In this document: positions 1 through 7,680 of the stretch, piece by piece | How positions within the stretch are numbered: the first letter of the stretch is position 1 | Layout of the letters: every line of letters begins with the position of its first letter | Source: SYIM01 sp039800205 | GTDB lineage: Bacteria; Pseudomonadota; Gammaproteobacteria; Burkholderiales; Burkholderiaceae_E | DNA length: 18,698 bases | Assembly (NCBI GenBank): GCA_039800205.1 | Contig: JBDLRB010000182.1 | Location: 1 to 18,698, forward strand | Reading direction: 5' to 3' | The notes under the pieces: generated by a model | The model's database searches: none | The model's input: only the letters and a program-made list of their open reading frames with translations | What the model was told of the DNA's origin: nothing | Program-made: the position numbers and the translations under genes

Positions 1-2
1 AG

Positions 3-236
3 ATTCCCCGGATCACTGAATTGCTGACGGCAGGCCGCGGTGAGTTCAACCTCGAAAAGCGGCGCGCCATTTATCGTGAAGTCGAGCGTATTGCCATCGA
101 GCAGGCGCCCATCATCGGCCTGTCGTGGCGCAGCCAGGGCTACGCGATGAGTAACCGGGTCAGTGGTTTCCGTAACCTGCCGGGTGCGCTGACCTTCTAT
201 TCCGGCTTGACCTTCGAGACGGCCAACGTGGTCTGA
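3..236 (+). CDS. ABC transporter solute-binding protein, family 5 (C-terminal end only)
   Basis: This is the last 77 residues of a periplasmic binding protein for a peptide/opine/nickel-type ABC importer; the start lies outside the window. The frame is open from base 3 to the TGA at 234-236. The visible piece has the family 5 C-terminal pattern: a helix like EKRRAIYREVERIAIEQAP, where the last protomer segment packs against the core, then a hydrophobic strand (IIGLSW) and a final segment with aromatic and glycine residues. The first permease ATG follows after 7 bases, so it belongs to the same operon as the permease and ATPase genes up to 4087. Its sequence does not resemble the C-terminus of the second binding protein (ending at 10555), so the two importers probably carry different ligands. 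The ligand cannot be told from this fragment. Confidence 0.85.
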   Translation: MPRITELLTAGRGEFNLEKRRAIYREVERIAIEQAPIIGLSWRSQGYAMSNRVSGFRNLPGALTFYSGLTFETANVV

Positions 237-243
237 TTGACGC

Positions 244-1197
244 ATGCTGGCCTTCGTTGCCCGACGCCTCGCGATCGCCCTGACGCTGGTCTGGGTGGTC
301 GCGTCGCTGGTGTTCGTTGTCATTCACCTGATCCCGGGGGATCCGGCCGAGTTACTCCTGTCGCAAGGTGGGGTGGCACCGGATCCCGGCGCAATTGCCG
401 ATCTACGCGAACGACTGGGGCTCGATCGACCATTGCTCGAGCAATATCTGACCTATCTGGGGGGGATCCTGCAGGGCGACTTTGGTCTGTCTCTTCTGGA
501 TGAGCACCCGATTGCCGAGGAAATCGCACTACGACTGCCGCGCACACTCGAGCTGATCGCGGCGGCCGGGGTTCTGTCGGTACTGCTGGGATTACCTTTG
601 GGCATTCTGGCCGCGCGGCGAGCGGGCGGTCTGACCGACCGAATCCTGTCGGCCTGGGCCGGATTTGCGCTCTCCATTCCGGTGTTTGTGGTGGGAACCC
701 TGATGGTGCTCATTCTCGCTCAGCAACTGCGTTGGGTCCCTGCGGGCGGATTCGTCGCGTTCTCCGAGAATCCGGTCCGGCACATCACCTTGCTGATGTT
801 GCCGGCCAGCACGATCGCCGTTGGCCTGAGCGCGGTGATTTTCCGGATTGCACGAAGTTCGATCCTCGAAGTGCTGTCGCGGGATCACGTGCGGGCAGCC
901 CGGGCGCGAGGACTCGAGCCACGGCGAATCCTTTTGCGCCATGTCGTCCGTAACGCCCTGTCGCCGGTGATCACCGTCCTCGCCCTGCATCTGGGCTCAC
1001 TGTTGGGCGGCACGGTGCTCGTCGAGTATGTATTCAACTGGCCTGGCCTCTCCGGCTACCTGGTCACAGCGGTCGAGGCGCGCGACTATCCTGAAGTCGT
1101 CGGAATTGTGCTGGTGATCTCAGCGCTGTTCGTCCTGCTCAATTTCGTGGTGGATGTACTGTACGGGGTGCTCGACCCCAGGGTGCGTCAATCGTGA
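244..1197 (+). CDS. ABC transporter permease, DppB/OppB type
   Basis: Inner-membrane permease of a peptide/opine-family importer, 317 residues, a normal length for DppB-type subunits. The N-terminus has the usual first membrane helix followed by the HLIPGDPAE motif and the RLGLDRPLLEQYLTYL segment in the periplasmic loop, then about five more hydrophobic helices. The coupling (EAA) loop, which docks on the ATPase, is seen as HVRAARARGLEPRRILLRH. The C-terminus VLYGVLDPRVRQS is the standard ending. The ATG at 244 lies 7 bases after the binding-protein stop. Its TGA overlaps the GTG of the next gene (GTGA, 1194-1197), so translation of the two is probably coupled. It should pair with the permease half of the following fusion protein. 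Confidence 0.95.
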   Translation: MLAFVARRLAIALTLVWVVASLVFVVIHLIPGDPAELLLSQGGVAPDPGAIADLRERLGLDRPLLEQYLTYLGGILQGDFGLSLLDEHPIAEEIALRLPRTLELIAAAGVLSVLLGLPLGILAARRAGGLTDRILSAWAGFALSIPVFVVGTLMVLILAQQLRWVPAGGFVAFSENPVRHITLLMLPASTIAVGLSAVIFRIARSSILEVLSRDHVRAARARGLEPRRILLRHVVRNALSPVITVLALHLGSLLGGTVLVEYVFNWPGLSGYLVTAVEARDYPEVVGIVLVISALFVLLNFVVDVLYGVLDPRVRQS

Positions 1198-3080
1198 GTA
1201 GCGCACGACGATGGCGGGCCGCTCGGATCCCTGCGGGCCTGGTCGCGGGGCTGCTGCTGCTTGCGCTCATCACCCCGGCCCTGCCGCTGCCCGACCCCGT
1301 CCAGCAGGATATTGCCAACCGGCTGGCCGCACCCTCTGGCACCCACTGGCTGGGTACCGATGAATACGGTCGAGACAATCTCTCTCGCATCCTGTGGGGC
1401 GCGCGCGTCTCGCTATCCGTCGCGTTGGCGGCCTCAGCCTTCGCCGCCCTGATCGGTACAAGCTTAGGTCTGCTGGGCGGGTACTTCAGAGGACTGGTCG
1501 AACTCGTCACGGTCCGGGCGTCAGAGGTCGTGCTTTGTCTGCCCCCGCTGCTGCTCGCGCTACTGGTCGTCACATTGCTGGGCCCGGGTGCGACCACCCT
1601 CACGCTCGCACTATCGATTCTGTTTGCACCAGCATTTGCCCGGCTGGCCTACGGCGAAACCCTTTCGGCGCGCGAACTCGATTATGTCGCCGCGCAGCAT
1701 GCGTTGGGGGCGGCATCGCCGCGCATTCTGCTGCGGACCGTGCTGCCCAATATTGCTTCGCCGCTGATCGTACAGTTCTCGTTGACCGTCGCTTCAGCCA
1801 TGGTTCTCGAAAGCGGCTTGTCCTTCCTGGGTCTGGGCGTTGTCCCGCCGTCCCCGTCCTGGGGACTGATGATCCGGGGCGCTCGTGCAAGCATGGAGAT
1901 GGCTCCGCTGCAATTGCTCTGGCCCTGCCTGGCCTTGACCGGCGTGGTCCTCCTCCTGAACCAGCTGTGCGATCGCTTGCGCGATATCCTGGACCCCCGG
2001 GGTCCGTTGGGTGCGCACTCTGGACGAGCGAGCCGGACCGAAGCTCGGACCCCATCGGTCCGAGCGGCCACTGCCTCCGCAGCCCCATCGGCCCAAGCGC
2101 CTCTTTTGTCTGTCCAGGAACTCACGCTTCATACCGGCGAGGCGGCCTCCGATGGGATCGAACTGGTCCGGGACGTCAGCTTCGAGGTCCAGCCCGGCGA
2201 GACGCTCGCCGTGGTGGGCGAAAGCGGGTCTGGGAAGACCTTGACCGTCCTGTCGGTGATGGGTTTGCTGCCCGACGCGGTACATCCGGCCGGGGGTACG
2301 ATTCGCTTGAGAGACCGAAGCGGGGCGACCCACGATCTTCTGTCGTGCTCCGAGGATTCGATGCGGTCGCTTCGCGGTCGCGAGATCGCCATGATTTTTC
2401 AGGACCCGGCCAGCAGCCTCAACCCGCTTCTGAGAATCGGCGAACAGGTCGCGGAGAGTCTGACCGCCCACGGTCTTCGCGAAGGCGTCCGTCATCGTGT
2501 GCTGGACCTCCTGAAAGCCGTTGGATTGCCCGACCCCGAACAGCAGATCGATGCCTTCCCGCATCAGTTGTCCGGCGGCCAGCGACAACGGGTCATGATC
2601 GCCGCTGCGATTGCCAACGATCCCTCTCTGTTGCTCGCCGACGAACCAACCACCGCGCTGGATGTCACGGTTCAGGCCCAGATACTGGAACTGCTGAACA
2701 GCTTGCGGAAATCGCATCGCGGTATGTCGATGATCTTTGTCACGCACAACCTTGCGGTCGTCAACGAAATCGCTGATCGTGTGTGTGTGATGTATGCCGG
2801 CGAGGTCGTTGAGGTCGGGCCCGTTGCGGCTGTCTTTGGTGACCCCCGCCACCCCTACACTGCAGCACTGATTCGGAGTACGCCAGAGGGCGAGATGAAC
2901 CGGCTGAGCACGATCTCCGGAACAGTGCCTCAACCCAATGCGATGCCTGCAGGCTGCCGCTTTGCTGCGCGCTGTGAGCAGGCAGAGGCCTCGTGCAGCA
3001 CAGGGCGCTCGCCCGAACTGCGGACAGTGCAGCCGGGCAGGCAATCGCGTTGCCCAGTGCTCAACCGGGAGCGTACATGA
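1194..3080 (+). CDS. Fused ABC permease-ATPase (DppC-like plus DppD-like)
   Basis: One 628-residue frame joins two subunits that are usually separate. Residues 1-270 are a DppC-type permease: first helix, a WLGTDEYGRDNLSR motif, five more hydrophobic segments, an EAA loop with HALGAASPRILLR, and the ending LRDILDPRGP. Residues about 271-302 are a linker rich in Ala, Ser, Pro and Arg with no methionine. Residues about 303-628 are an ATPase: Walker A GESGSGKT near 342, signature LSGGQRQR near 459, Walker B LLLADEPTT near 480, switch His in FVTHN near 517, and the C-terminal oligopeptide-type extension with cysteines (CRFAARCEQAEASC). All catalytic motifs are intact. The GTG start overlaps the previous stop, and the stop overlaps the next start (ATGA at 3077). 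Permease-ATPase fusions of this kind are known in the family but are less common than separate genes. Confidence 0.93.
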   Translation: MSSARRWRAARIPAGLVAGLLLLALITPALPLPDPVQQDIANRLAAPSGTHWLGTDEYGRDNLSRILWGARVSLSVALAASAFAALIGTSLGLLGGYFRGLVELVTVRASEVVLCLPPLLLALLVVTLLGPGATTLTLALSILFAPAFARLAYGETLSARELDYVAAQHALGAASPRILLRTVLPNIASPLIVQFSLTVASAMVLESGLSFLGLGVVPPSPSWGLMIRGARASMEMAPLQLLWPCLALTGVVLLLNQLCDRLRDILDPRGPLGAHSGRASRTEARTPSVRAATASAAPSAQAPLLSVQELTLHTGEAASDGIELVRDVSFEVQPGETLAVVGESGSGKTLTVLSVMGLLPDAVHPAGGTIRLRDRSGATHDLLSCSEDSMRSLRGREIAMIFQDPASSLNPLLRIGEQVAESLTAHGLREGVRHRVLDLLKAVGLPDPEQQIDAFPHQLSGGQRQRVMIAAAIANDPSLLLADEPTTALDVTVQAQILELLNSLRKSHRGMSMIFVTHNLAVVNEIADRVCVMYAGEVVEVGPVAAVFGDPRHPYTAALIRSTPEGEMNRLSTISGTVPQPNAMPAGCRFAARCEQAEASCSTGRSPELRTVQPGRQSRCPVLNRERT

Positions 3081-4087
3081 ATTCGGATCAGCCGCTCTCG
3101 GGCCCGACCGCCCCGGCGCTCGTCGAAGGCGAAGGGCTGGTTCGGGCGTTCGCCCGAAAGGGCGGCTGGCTGTCTCGCTCCGGAGCAGTCCGTGCACTTC
3201 GAGGCGTCGACCTCTCGATTCAGCGCGGCGAAGCGGTCGGCGTCGTCGGCGAATCAGGCTGCGGCAAGAGCACGCTCGGTCGGGTCGTATTGGGTCTCTC
3301 GCCGCTCACCGAAGGCCGAATTCGGTTCGATGGCCATTCGCTGACCGATCTGCCGGCGCAGGCGCTGCGCGCGCTCCGCCGCCGCATGCAGATCGTTTTT
3401 CAGGATCCATACGGGAGCCTGGACCCGCGACGTACCGTGGGCGCACAGATCGCGGACGGTCTGCTCATCCATCGACTCTGCGCAAGCGTGGAGATCCCCG
3501 ACCGGGTTGCAGCTCTACTCAAACAAGTGGGTCTTGATCCCGTCCAGGCCGGCCGGCTGCCGCATGAATTCTCCGGTGGGCAGCGGCAACGGATCGCCGT
3601 CGCGCGGGCCCTGGCAACCCGCCCGGATTTCATCGTCGCCGACGAACCCGTTTCGGCACTCGACGTCTCGGTGCAGGCGCAGGTCGTCAATCTCTTCTCT
3701 GACCTTCAGGCCGAACTGGGGCTCGCGCTGATGTTTATCAGCCACGACCTGCACGTCGTTCGTCACCTGTGTGATCGGGTTGTGGTGATGTACCTTGGCC
3801 TGGTCGTTGAAGAGGCTCCCGCAGCCGAACTGTTCCATTCGCCCGCTCACCCCTATACACGGGCACTCCTCGCAGCAACACCCGCGCTGACACGGCGATC
3901 CAGCACAGTCTCCCGTCTCGAGGGTGAGGTCCCCAGCGTCGCGGCCCCGCCCTCTGGCTGCGGATTCAGGACCCGCTGTCCGCACGCACAGCCGCGCTGC
4001 AGTGAGCGTATCCCGACCTTGCGGTCCATCCCCGGGGCAGCACAGAGAAAGGTCGCCTGCCACTTCGCCGAGCAGATTGCATCGTAG
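3077..4087 (+). CDS. ABC transporter ATPase, DppF/OppF type
   Basis: Second nucleotide-binding subunit of importer 1, 336 residues. The frame is open further upstream, but the ATG at 3077 is chosen because it makes an ATGA overlap with the fusion gene and gives the normal family length. Walker A GESGCGKST lies at about 58-66, signature FSGGQRQRIAVARAL from about 165, Walker B FIVADEPVSALD from about 185, and the switch His in ISHDLHV near 222. The C-terminus has the cysteine-containing oligopeptide-type extension (CGFRTRCPHAQPRCSE). It would form the heterodimeric motor with the ATPase half of the preceding fusion protein. A gap of 47 bases follows before the SDR gene, the only break in the plus-strand block up to 8843. 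Confidence 0.95.
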   Translation: MNSDQPLSGPTAPALVEGEGLVRAFARKGGWLSRSGAVRALRGVDLSIQRGEAVGVVGESGCGKSTLGRVVLGLSPLTEGRIRFDGHSLTDLPAQALRALRRRMQIVFQDPYGSLDPRRTVGAQIADGLLIHRLCASVEIPDRVAALLKQVGLDPVQAGRLPHEFSGGQRQRIAVARALATRPDFIVADEPVSALDVSVQAQVVNLFSDLQAELGLALMFISHDLHVVRHLCDRVVVMYLGLVVEEAPAAELFHSPAHPYTRALLAATPALTRRSSTVSRLEGEVPSVAAPPSGCGFRTRCPHAQPRCSERIPTLRSIPGAAQRKVACHFAEQIAS

Positions 4088-4134
4088 ACTGAGACCGTCA
4101 TGAATCTATCCCTCTTTTATCGGAGCCTGTCGAC

Positions 4135-4842
4135 ATGATCGATCCCACCGGCCGCGTGGTCATGGTTTCGGGAGCCAATCGGGGGATCGGCCGAGCGATC
4201 GCGCTACGCCTGCTTCGATGGGGCTTTCAGGTCAGCGCGGGCGTTCGAGATCCCTCGCAAGCGCCCACCGATCCAGGCCTTCAGGCCTTCAGCTATGACG
4301 CAAACCGCACCGATCACGCGCAGCGCTGGGTCGATCAGACCCTGGTCGCTTTTGGACGAATCGACGGGCTGGTCAATGCCGCCGGTCTCAGTGTGAGAAT
4401 GCCTCTGCTGGGCTCTGAGGACGGCCCCCTCTTCGATTCGCTCGATCGGATGATGCAGGTCAATGTAAAGGCCCCCATGGCCATGATCCGTGCGTCCTGG
4501 CCTCATTTGGCGGCCTCTGGAAGTGGCCGGGTCGTCAATGTGTCATCGCTTTCGGGTAAACGGGTCCGCAATGAGAATATCGGCTACGCGATGACCAAGT
4601 TCGCCCTGATCGCGCTGAACCAGGAAGTTCGACGACTGGGTTGGTCACACGGGATTCGCGCGACCGCGCTCTGCCCCGGTTTTGTCAACACTGACATGAC
4701 CCGCGATGTGTCGCACGTCAGCCGGCATGAAATGTCACAGCCCGAGGATCTCGCCGAACTGGTCGATGTCGTGATGCGATTACCCAATAACGCGGCACTC
4801 TCGGAATTACTCGTCAACTGGCGCCATGAGGACCTGCTGTGA
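4135..4842 (+). CDS. SDR-family NAD(P)-dependent oxidoreductase
   Basis: Classical short-chain dehydrogenase/reductase of 235 residues, cytoplasmic, expected to interconvert an alcohol and a ketone (or reduce a related group) with NAD(P). The cofactor motif GANRGIG is at residues 13-19, the structural NAAG at about 82-85, and the catalytic residues are Ser138 (VNVSS), Tyr151 and Lys155 (YAMTK), the spacing expected of an active enzyme. Arg16 in the glycine motif might suggest NADP, but that is only a hint. The ATG at 4135 has GGAG at 4122-4125. The stop overlaps the GTG of the [2Fe-2S] gene (GTGA at 4839), tying it to the oxidase subunits. It most likely acts on a hydroxylated part of the imported compound or on a product of the oxidase. 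The true substrate is unknown. Confidence 0.93.
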   Translation: MIDPTGRVVMVSGANRGIGRAIALRLLRWGFQVSAGVRDPSQAPTDPGLQAFSYDANRTDHAQRWVDQTLVAFGRIDGLVNAAGLSVRMPLLGSEDGPLFDSLDRMMQVNVKAPMAMIRASWPHLAASGSGRVVNVSSLSGKRVRNENIGYAMTKFALIALNQEVRRLGWSHGIRATALCPGFVNTDMTRDVSHVSRHEMSQPEDLAELVDVVMRLPNNAALSELLVNWRHEDLL

Positions 4843-5114
4843 GATACGTCCGGATTCGTGACACCGAGCGACCCACGGTCCGGATCACCGTCGACGGTGC
4901 CGGCATCGACGCGCTGGAGGGCGATACCGTACTGACGGCGATCCTGAGCGCTGGTGCAGGTTGGCTGCGAACCAGTGAATTTGGCGACGGCACGCGGGCC
5001 GGCTTTTGCCTGATGGGCGCCTGCCAGGACTGCAGGGTGCACATTGCAGGGAAAGGGAGCAGCCGAGCCTGCGCAACCCTGGTGACGCCTGGTATGGAGG
5101 TCACGCGGCGATGA
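4839..5114 (+). CDS. Small (2Fe-2S)-binding protein, HcnA-like oxidase subunit
   Basis: A 91-residue ferredoxin-fold protein resembling the small subunits of HcnABC-type complexes, opine oxidases and heterotrimeric D-hydroxyproline/amino-acid dehydrogenases. Four cysteines, Cys57, Cys62, Cys65 and Cys78 (GFCLMGACQDC, then RACAT), form a plant-type [2Fe-2S] site with CX4CX2CX12C spacing. The preceding segment (VTVDGAGIDALEGDTVLTAIL in outline) is the usual beta-grasp entry. In this family the subunit passes electrons from the flavin subunits to an acceptor, probably membrane-linked. The GTG start at 4839 overlaps the SDR stop and the TGA overlaps the ATG at 5111, so the three oxidase genes are likely made in fixed ratio. 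Assignment to the family is firm; the substrate is not. Confidence 0.92.
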   Translation: MRYVRIRDTERPTVRITVDGAGIDALEGDTVLTAILSAGAGWLRTSEFGDGTRAGFCLMGACQDCRVHIAGKGSSRACATLVTPGMEVTRR

Positions 5115-6529
5115 AGATCGCGGTGGTTGGGGCGGGCCCGGCCGGTATCCGGGCGGTCGAGCAACTGCTCAGGGCAGGACTGACGCCCCTCTGGATCGAT
5201 GAGTCGGCGGACGGTGGCGGGCGCATCTATCAGCGCCCGCCCGCGCCCCTCAGTCGATCACCCGAACAGCTCTATGGATTCGAGGCCCGAAAGGCCCGCC
5301 GTATCCATGATGACTTCGAACACTTCAGCCGTTTGGCGGACTGGCGTCCCGCAACGCTGGTCTGGCAGGTCCGCAGAGCCGGATCCGGGATTGAGTTGCA
5401 CTGCCAATCCGAGCGGAGCGGCTTTACCGCCGAGCAGGTGGACGCGCTACTCCTCTGCACGGGCGCCCATGAGCGCGTTGTCCCCATCCCGGGTTGGACC
5501 CTTCCAGGCGTCACCACGCTCGGCGGCGCGCAGATCGCGATGAAGACGCAGGCCTGTGCGATCGGACAGCGGGTCGTCTTCGTCGGGACCGGCCCGCTCC
5601 TGTGGCTGGTTGCGCATCAGCACGCAAAAGAAGGCGTTTCGGTACCACTCGTTCTCGACACCAGTCGATTTGCAAACAAATTCCGCGCGGCTCCCGCACT
5701 GTTTGCCACGGGTCCCGCGACGCTCTTCAAAGGGCTCTGGTATACCGGCTCGGTCCATCGACGTGCGGGGAGCGTCTGCGAAGGCGGGTGGCCCCTGCGA
5801 ATCATCGGCGAGCAGGCTGTCGAAGCCTTGATCTGGCAGGATCAGACGGGCGCTGAACATCGTACGGAGTGCGATGCGCTGGCGATGGGATGGGGGCTTC
5901 AGTCCGAGGCCCGACTGGCGGATCTGGCAGGCGTCCACTTTACCCACGACGATGAGCAGGGCCTTGCGGTCCCTCAGTTCGAACGCACGGGTCGCTCGGC
6001 GGTGCCTGGGATCTACAGTGCCGGAGACGGTGCTGCGATCGGCGGTGCCGATCTGGCCGAGCAGGCGGGCGCACGGGCCGCACTCGCCCTCCTCGAAGAT
6101 GCCGGGCGTCCCTTTGATCAGGAACTCTCCCGGGTCCTCGATGCCGCGCTGGCCCGTCACTGGCGCTTGCGCGCTGCAATCGATCGAGCATTCCCCGCAC
6201 CCCTCGGGCGCGGCGCGGCCATCCCCGACGATGCAATCCTCTGTCGCTGTGAGGCGATCACGGCCGGGGAATTACGAGCAGCGGCGGGGCCGGTGGCTGC
6301 GACCGGTCGGGCCATCGAGATCAACCGCGCCAAGGCGTTCAGCCGCGTGGGCATGGGACGATGCCAGGGGCGAATGTGCTCGAGCGCGGCGGCGGAAGTG
6401 CTCGCCGCCCATCACCAGGTGCCCTTGGCCCGAGTGGGCCATCTGCGCGCCCAGGCGCCCGTACGCCCCATTCCGATCGTCGCTGCACCAGCGCCCAGTG
6501 CGCCCTCGGTCGAGGGCGAGACGTCATGA
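5111..6529 (+). CDS. FAD-dependent oxidoreductase with C-terminal BFD-like [2Fe-2S] domain, HcnB/OoxA-like
   Basis: Middle subunit of the oxidase, 472 residues. The frame is open from 5006, but the ATG at 5111 starts exactly at the FAD-binding strand (MKIAVVGAGPAG, GxGxxG at 7-12) and overlaps the previous stop. A second nucleotide-binding fold follows in the middle (VVFVGTGPLLWLVA), then a GIYSAGD motif typical of FAD contacts in this superfamily. The C-terminal region has paired cysteines Cys378 and Cys380 (CRCE) and Cys418 and Cys423 (GRCQGRMC), the ligand pattern of BFD-like [2Fe-2S] domains found in HcnB and opine oxidase A subunits. The protein would transfer electrons between the FAD-containing DAO subunit and the small ferredoxin. 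The ATGA overlap at 6526 couples it to the next subunit. Confidence 0.93.
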   Translation: MKIAVVGAGPAGIRAVEQLLRAGLTPLWIDESADGGGRIYQRPPAPLSRSPEQLYGFEARKARRIHDDFEHFSRLADWRPATLVWQVRRAGSGIELHCQSERSGFTAEQVDALLLCTGAHERVVPIPGWTLPGVTTLGGAQIAMKTQACAIGQRVVFVGTGPLLWLVAHQHAKEGVSVPLVLDTSRFANKFRAAPALFATGPATLFKGLWYTGSVHRRAGSVCEGGWPLRIIGEQAVEALIWQDQTGAEHRTECDALAMGWGLQSEARLADLAGVHFTHDDEQGLAVPQFERTGRSAVPGIYSAGDGAAIGGADLAEQAGARAALALLEDAGRPFDQELSRVLDAALARHWRLRAAIDRAFPAPLGRGAAIPDDAILCRCEAITAGELRAAAGPVAATGRAIEINRAKAFSRVGMGRCQGRMCSSAAAEVLAAHHQVPLARVGHLRAQAPVRPIPIVAAPAPSAPSVEGETS

Positions 6530-7680
6530 AACCCATCGAGGCGGACGTTGTCATCATCGGCGGAGGCGGCGCAGGATGTTCGGCCGCGCTTCACCTCGCC
6601 CGGCGCGGCACACGGGTCATCCTGCTCGAGCGCGGGATGACCGGCAGTCAGGCCACAGGCGTCAATTACGGTGGGGTCCGGCAGCAGGGCAGACATCCCG
6701 CGGAATTGCCGATTGCACGGCGCTCGCGCGAGATCTGGGGTCGCCTGTCCGATTGGATCGGGACCGATGCGGAATTTCGTCCCACGGGTCATCTGAAGCT
6801 CGCTCGCAACGACAACGAGGAGGCGGATCTGGTCGCCTACCTCGATGTGGCCCGACAGCACGACCTGCCGCTCGAGATGTTGCGGCGACACGAACTGCAC
6901 CAGCGATACCCCTGGCTGAGCCCAGGCGTGCAGGCGGGCTCTTTTGCCGCGGATGACGGCTGCGCGAACCCCAGGTTACTGGGACCCGCGATCGCGCGTG
7001 CCGCACGCGAGGCCGGAGCAGATATTCGGGAACATCATCCCGTCCGCTCATGCCAGTTCGAGAACGACCGCTTCATCGTCGAGATCGAAGGGGCAACCAC
7101 TCGATTCCACGCGCCCGTGCTCATCAACAGCGCGGGCTTCTGGGGCGGATCGATCGCTGCGCGCTTTGGTGAACCCGTCCCTTGTGCCCCACTGTCACCC
7201 AACATGTTTGTGACCGAGCCGATTCGCTTTTTTATCGAGCCGAATCTGGGTGTGGTTGGCGGTGACGTCTATCTCCGCCAGATCGAGCGGGGCAATGTGA
7301 TCATCGGTGCAGGCCGAGGCGAGAACGATGCCGAACGCGGCTGGTCCCGGCCGCTACCGGAAGCCACCTTGCACGGTATGCAGAAAGCCTTATCGCTGGT
7401 TCCTGCCTTGTCCGGCGTGCAGGTGATTCGAAGCTGGACCGGAATCGATGGCAATTTGCCGGACAAGATCCCAGTGCTCGGCCCAAGCCTGACGACCCCC
7501 GGCCTCTTTCATGCATTCGGCTTTTCCGGTCATGGCTTCCAGCTGGGCCCGGCTGTGGGTGCGATTCTCTGCGAGCTGATCCTGGACGGGCGAACCGATA
7601 TCCCCTTGGAGGCCTTCAGGACAGACCGTTTCGGCACTGCAGACGCCCCGCCCGCTCCAACCCCATCACACGCATCATGA
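6526..7680 (+). CDS. FAD-dependent DAO-family oxidase, HcnC/opine-oxidase B-like catalytic subunit
   Basis: Catalytic subunit of the oxidase, 384 residues, of the glycine/D-amino-acid oxidase (DAO) fold that includes HcnC, sarcosine oxidase beta and opine oxidase B. The start at 6526 gives the FAD motif GGGGAG at residues 12-17 (ADVVIIGGGGAGCSAALHLA), and the frame upstream is only shadow. A substrate-domain segment (DGCANPRLLGPAIARAARE) and the C-terminal FAD-contact region (GIDGNLPDKIPVLGP, then FGFSGHGFQLGP) are complete. The family oxidises a C-N bond of amino acids, imino acids or secondary amines to an imine that hydrolyses to a keto acid or aldehyde. Which amine is used cannot be read from sequence. 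The stop overlaps the next ATG (ATGA at 7677), placing the dehydratase-like enzyme in the same translational chain. Confidence 0.93.
   Translation: MKPIEADVVIIGGGGAGCSAALHLARRGTRVILLERGMTGSQATGVNYGGVRQQGRHPAELPIARRSREIWGRLSDWIGTDAEFRPTGHLKLARNDNEEADLVAYLDVARQHDLPLEMLRRHELHQRYPWLSPGVQAGSFAADDGCANPRLLGPAIARAAREAGADIREHHPVRSCQFENDRFIVEIEGATTRFHAPVLINSAGFWGGSIAARFGEPVPCAPLSPNMFVTEPIRFFIEPNLGVVGGDVYLRQIERGNVIIGAGRGENDAERGWSRPLPEATLHGMQKALSLVPALSGVQVIRSWTGIDGNLPDKIPVLGPSLTTPGLFHAFGFSGHGFQLGPAVGAILCELILDGRTDIPLEAFRTDRFGTADAPPAPTPSHAS

Noticed and set aside
1394..3197. Long frames of 460 (plus) and 467 (minus) residues within the permease-ATPase fusion gene
   Set aside because: Both are out-of-frame readings of a gene whose own frame has all permease and ATPase motifs from end to end.
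4077..4105. A possible promoter (TTGCAT, 17 bases, ATGAAT) before the SDR gene
   Set aside because: The -10 is a poor match and the gap is only 47 bases; read-through from importer 1 is a simpler explanation.
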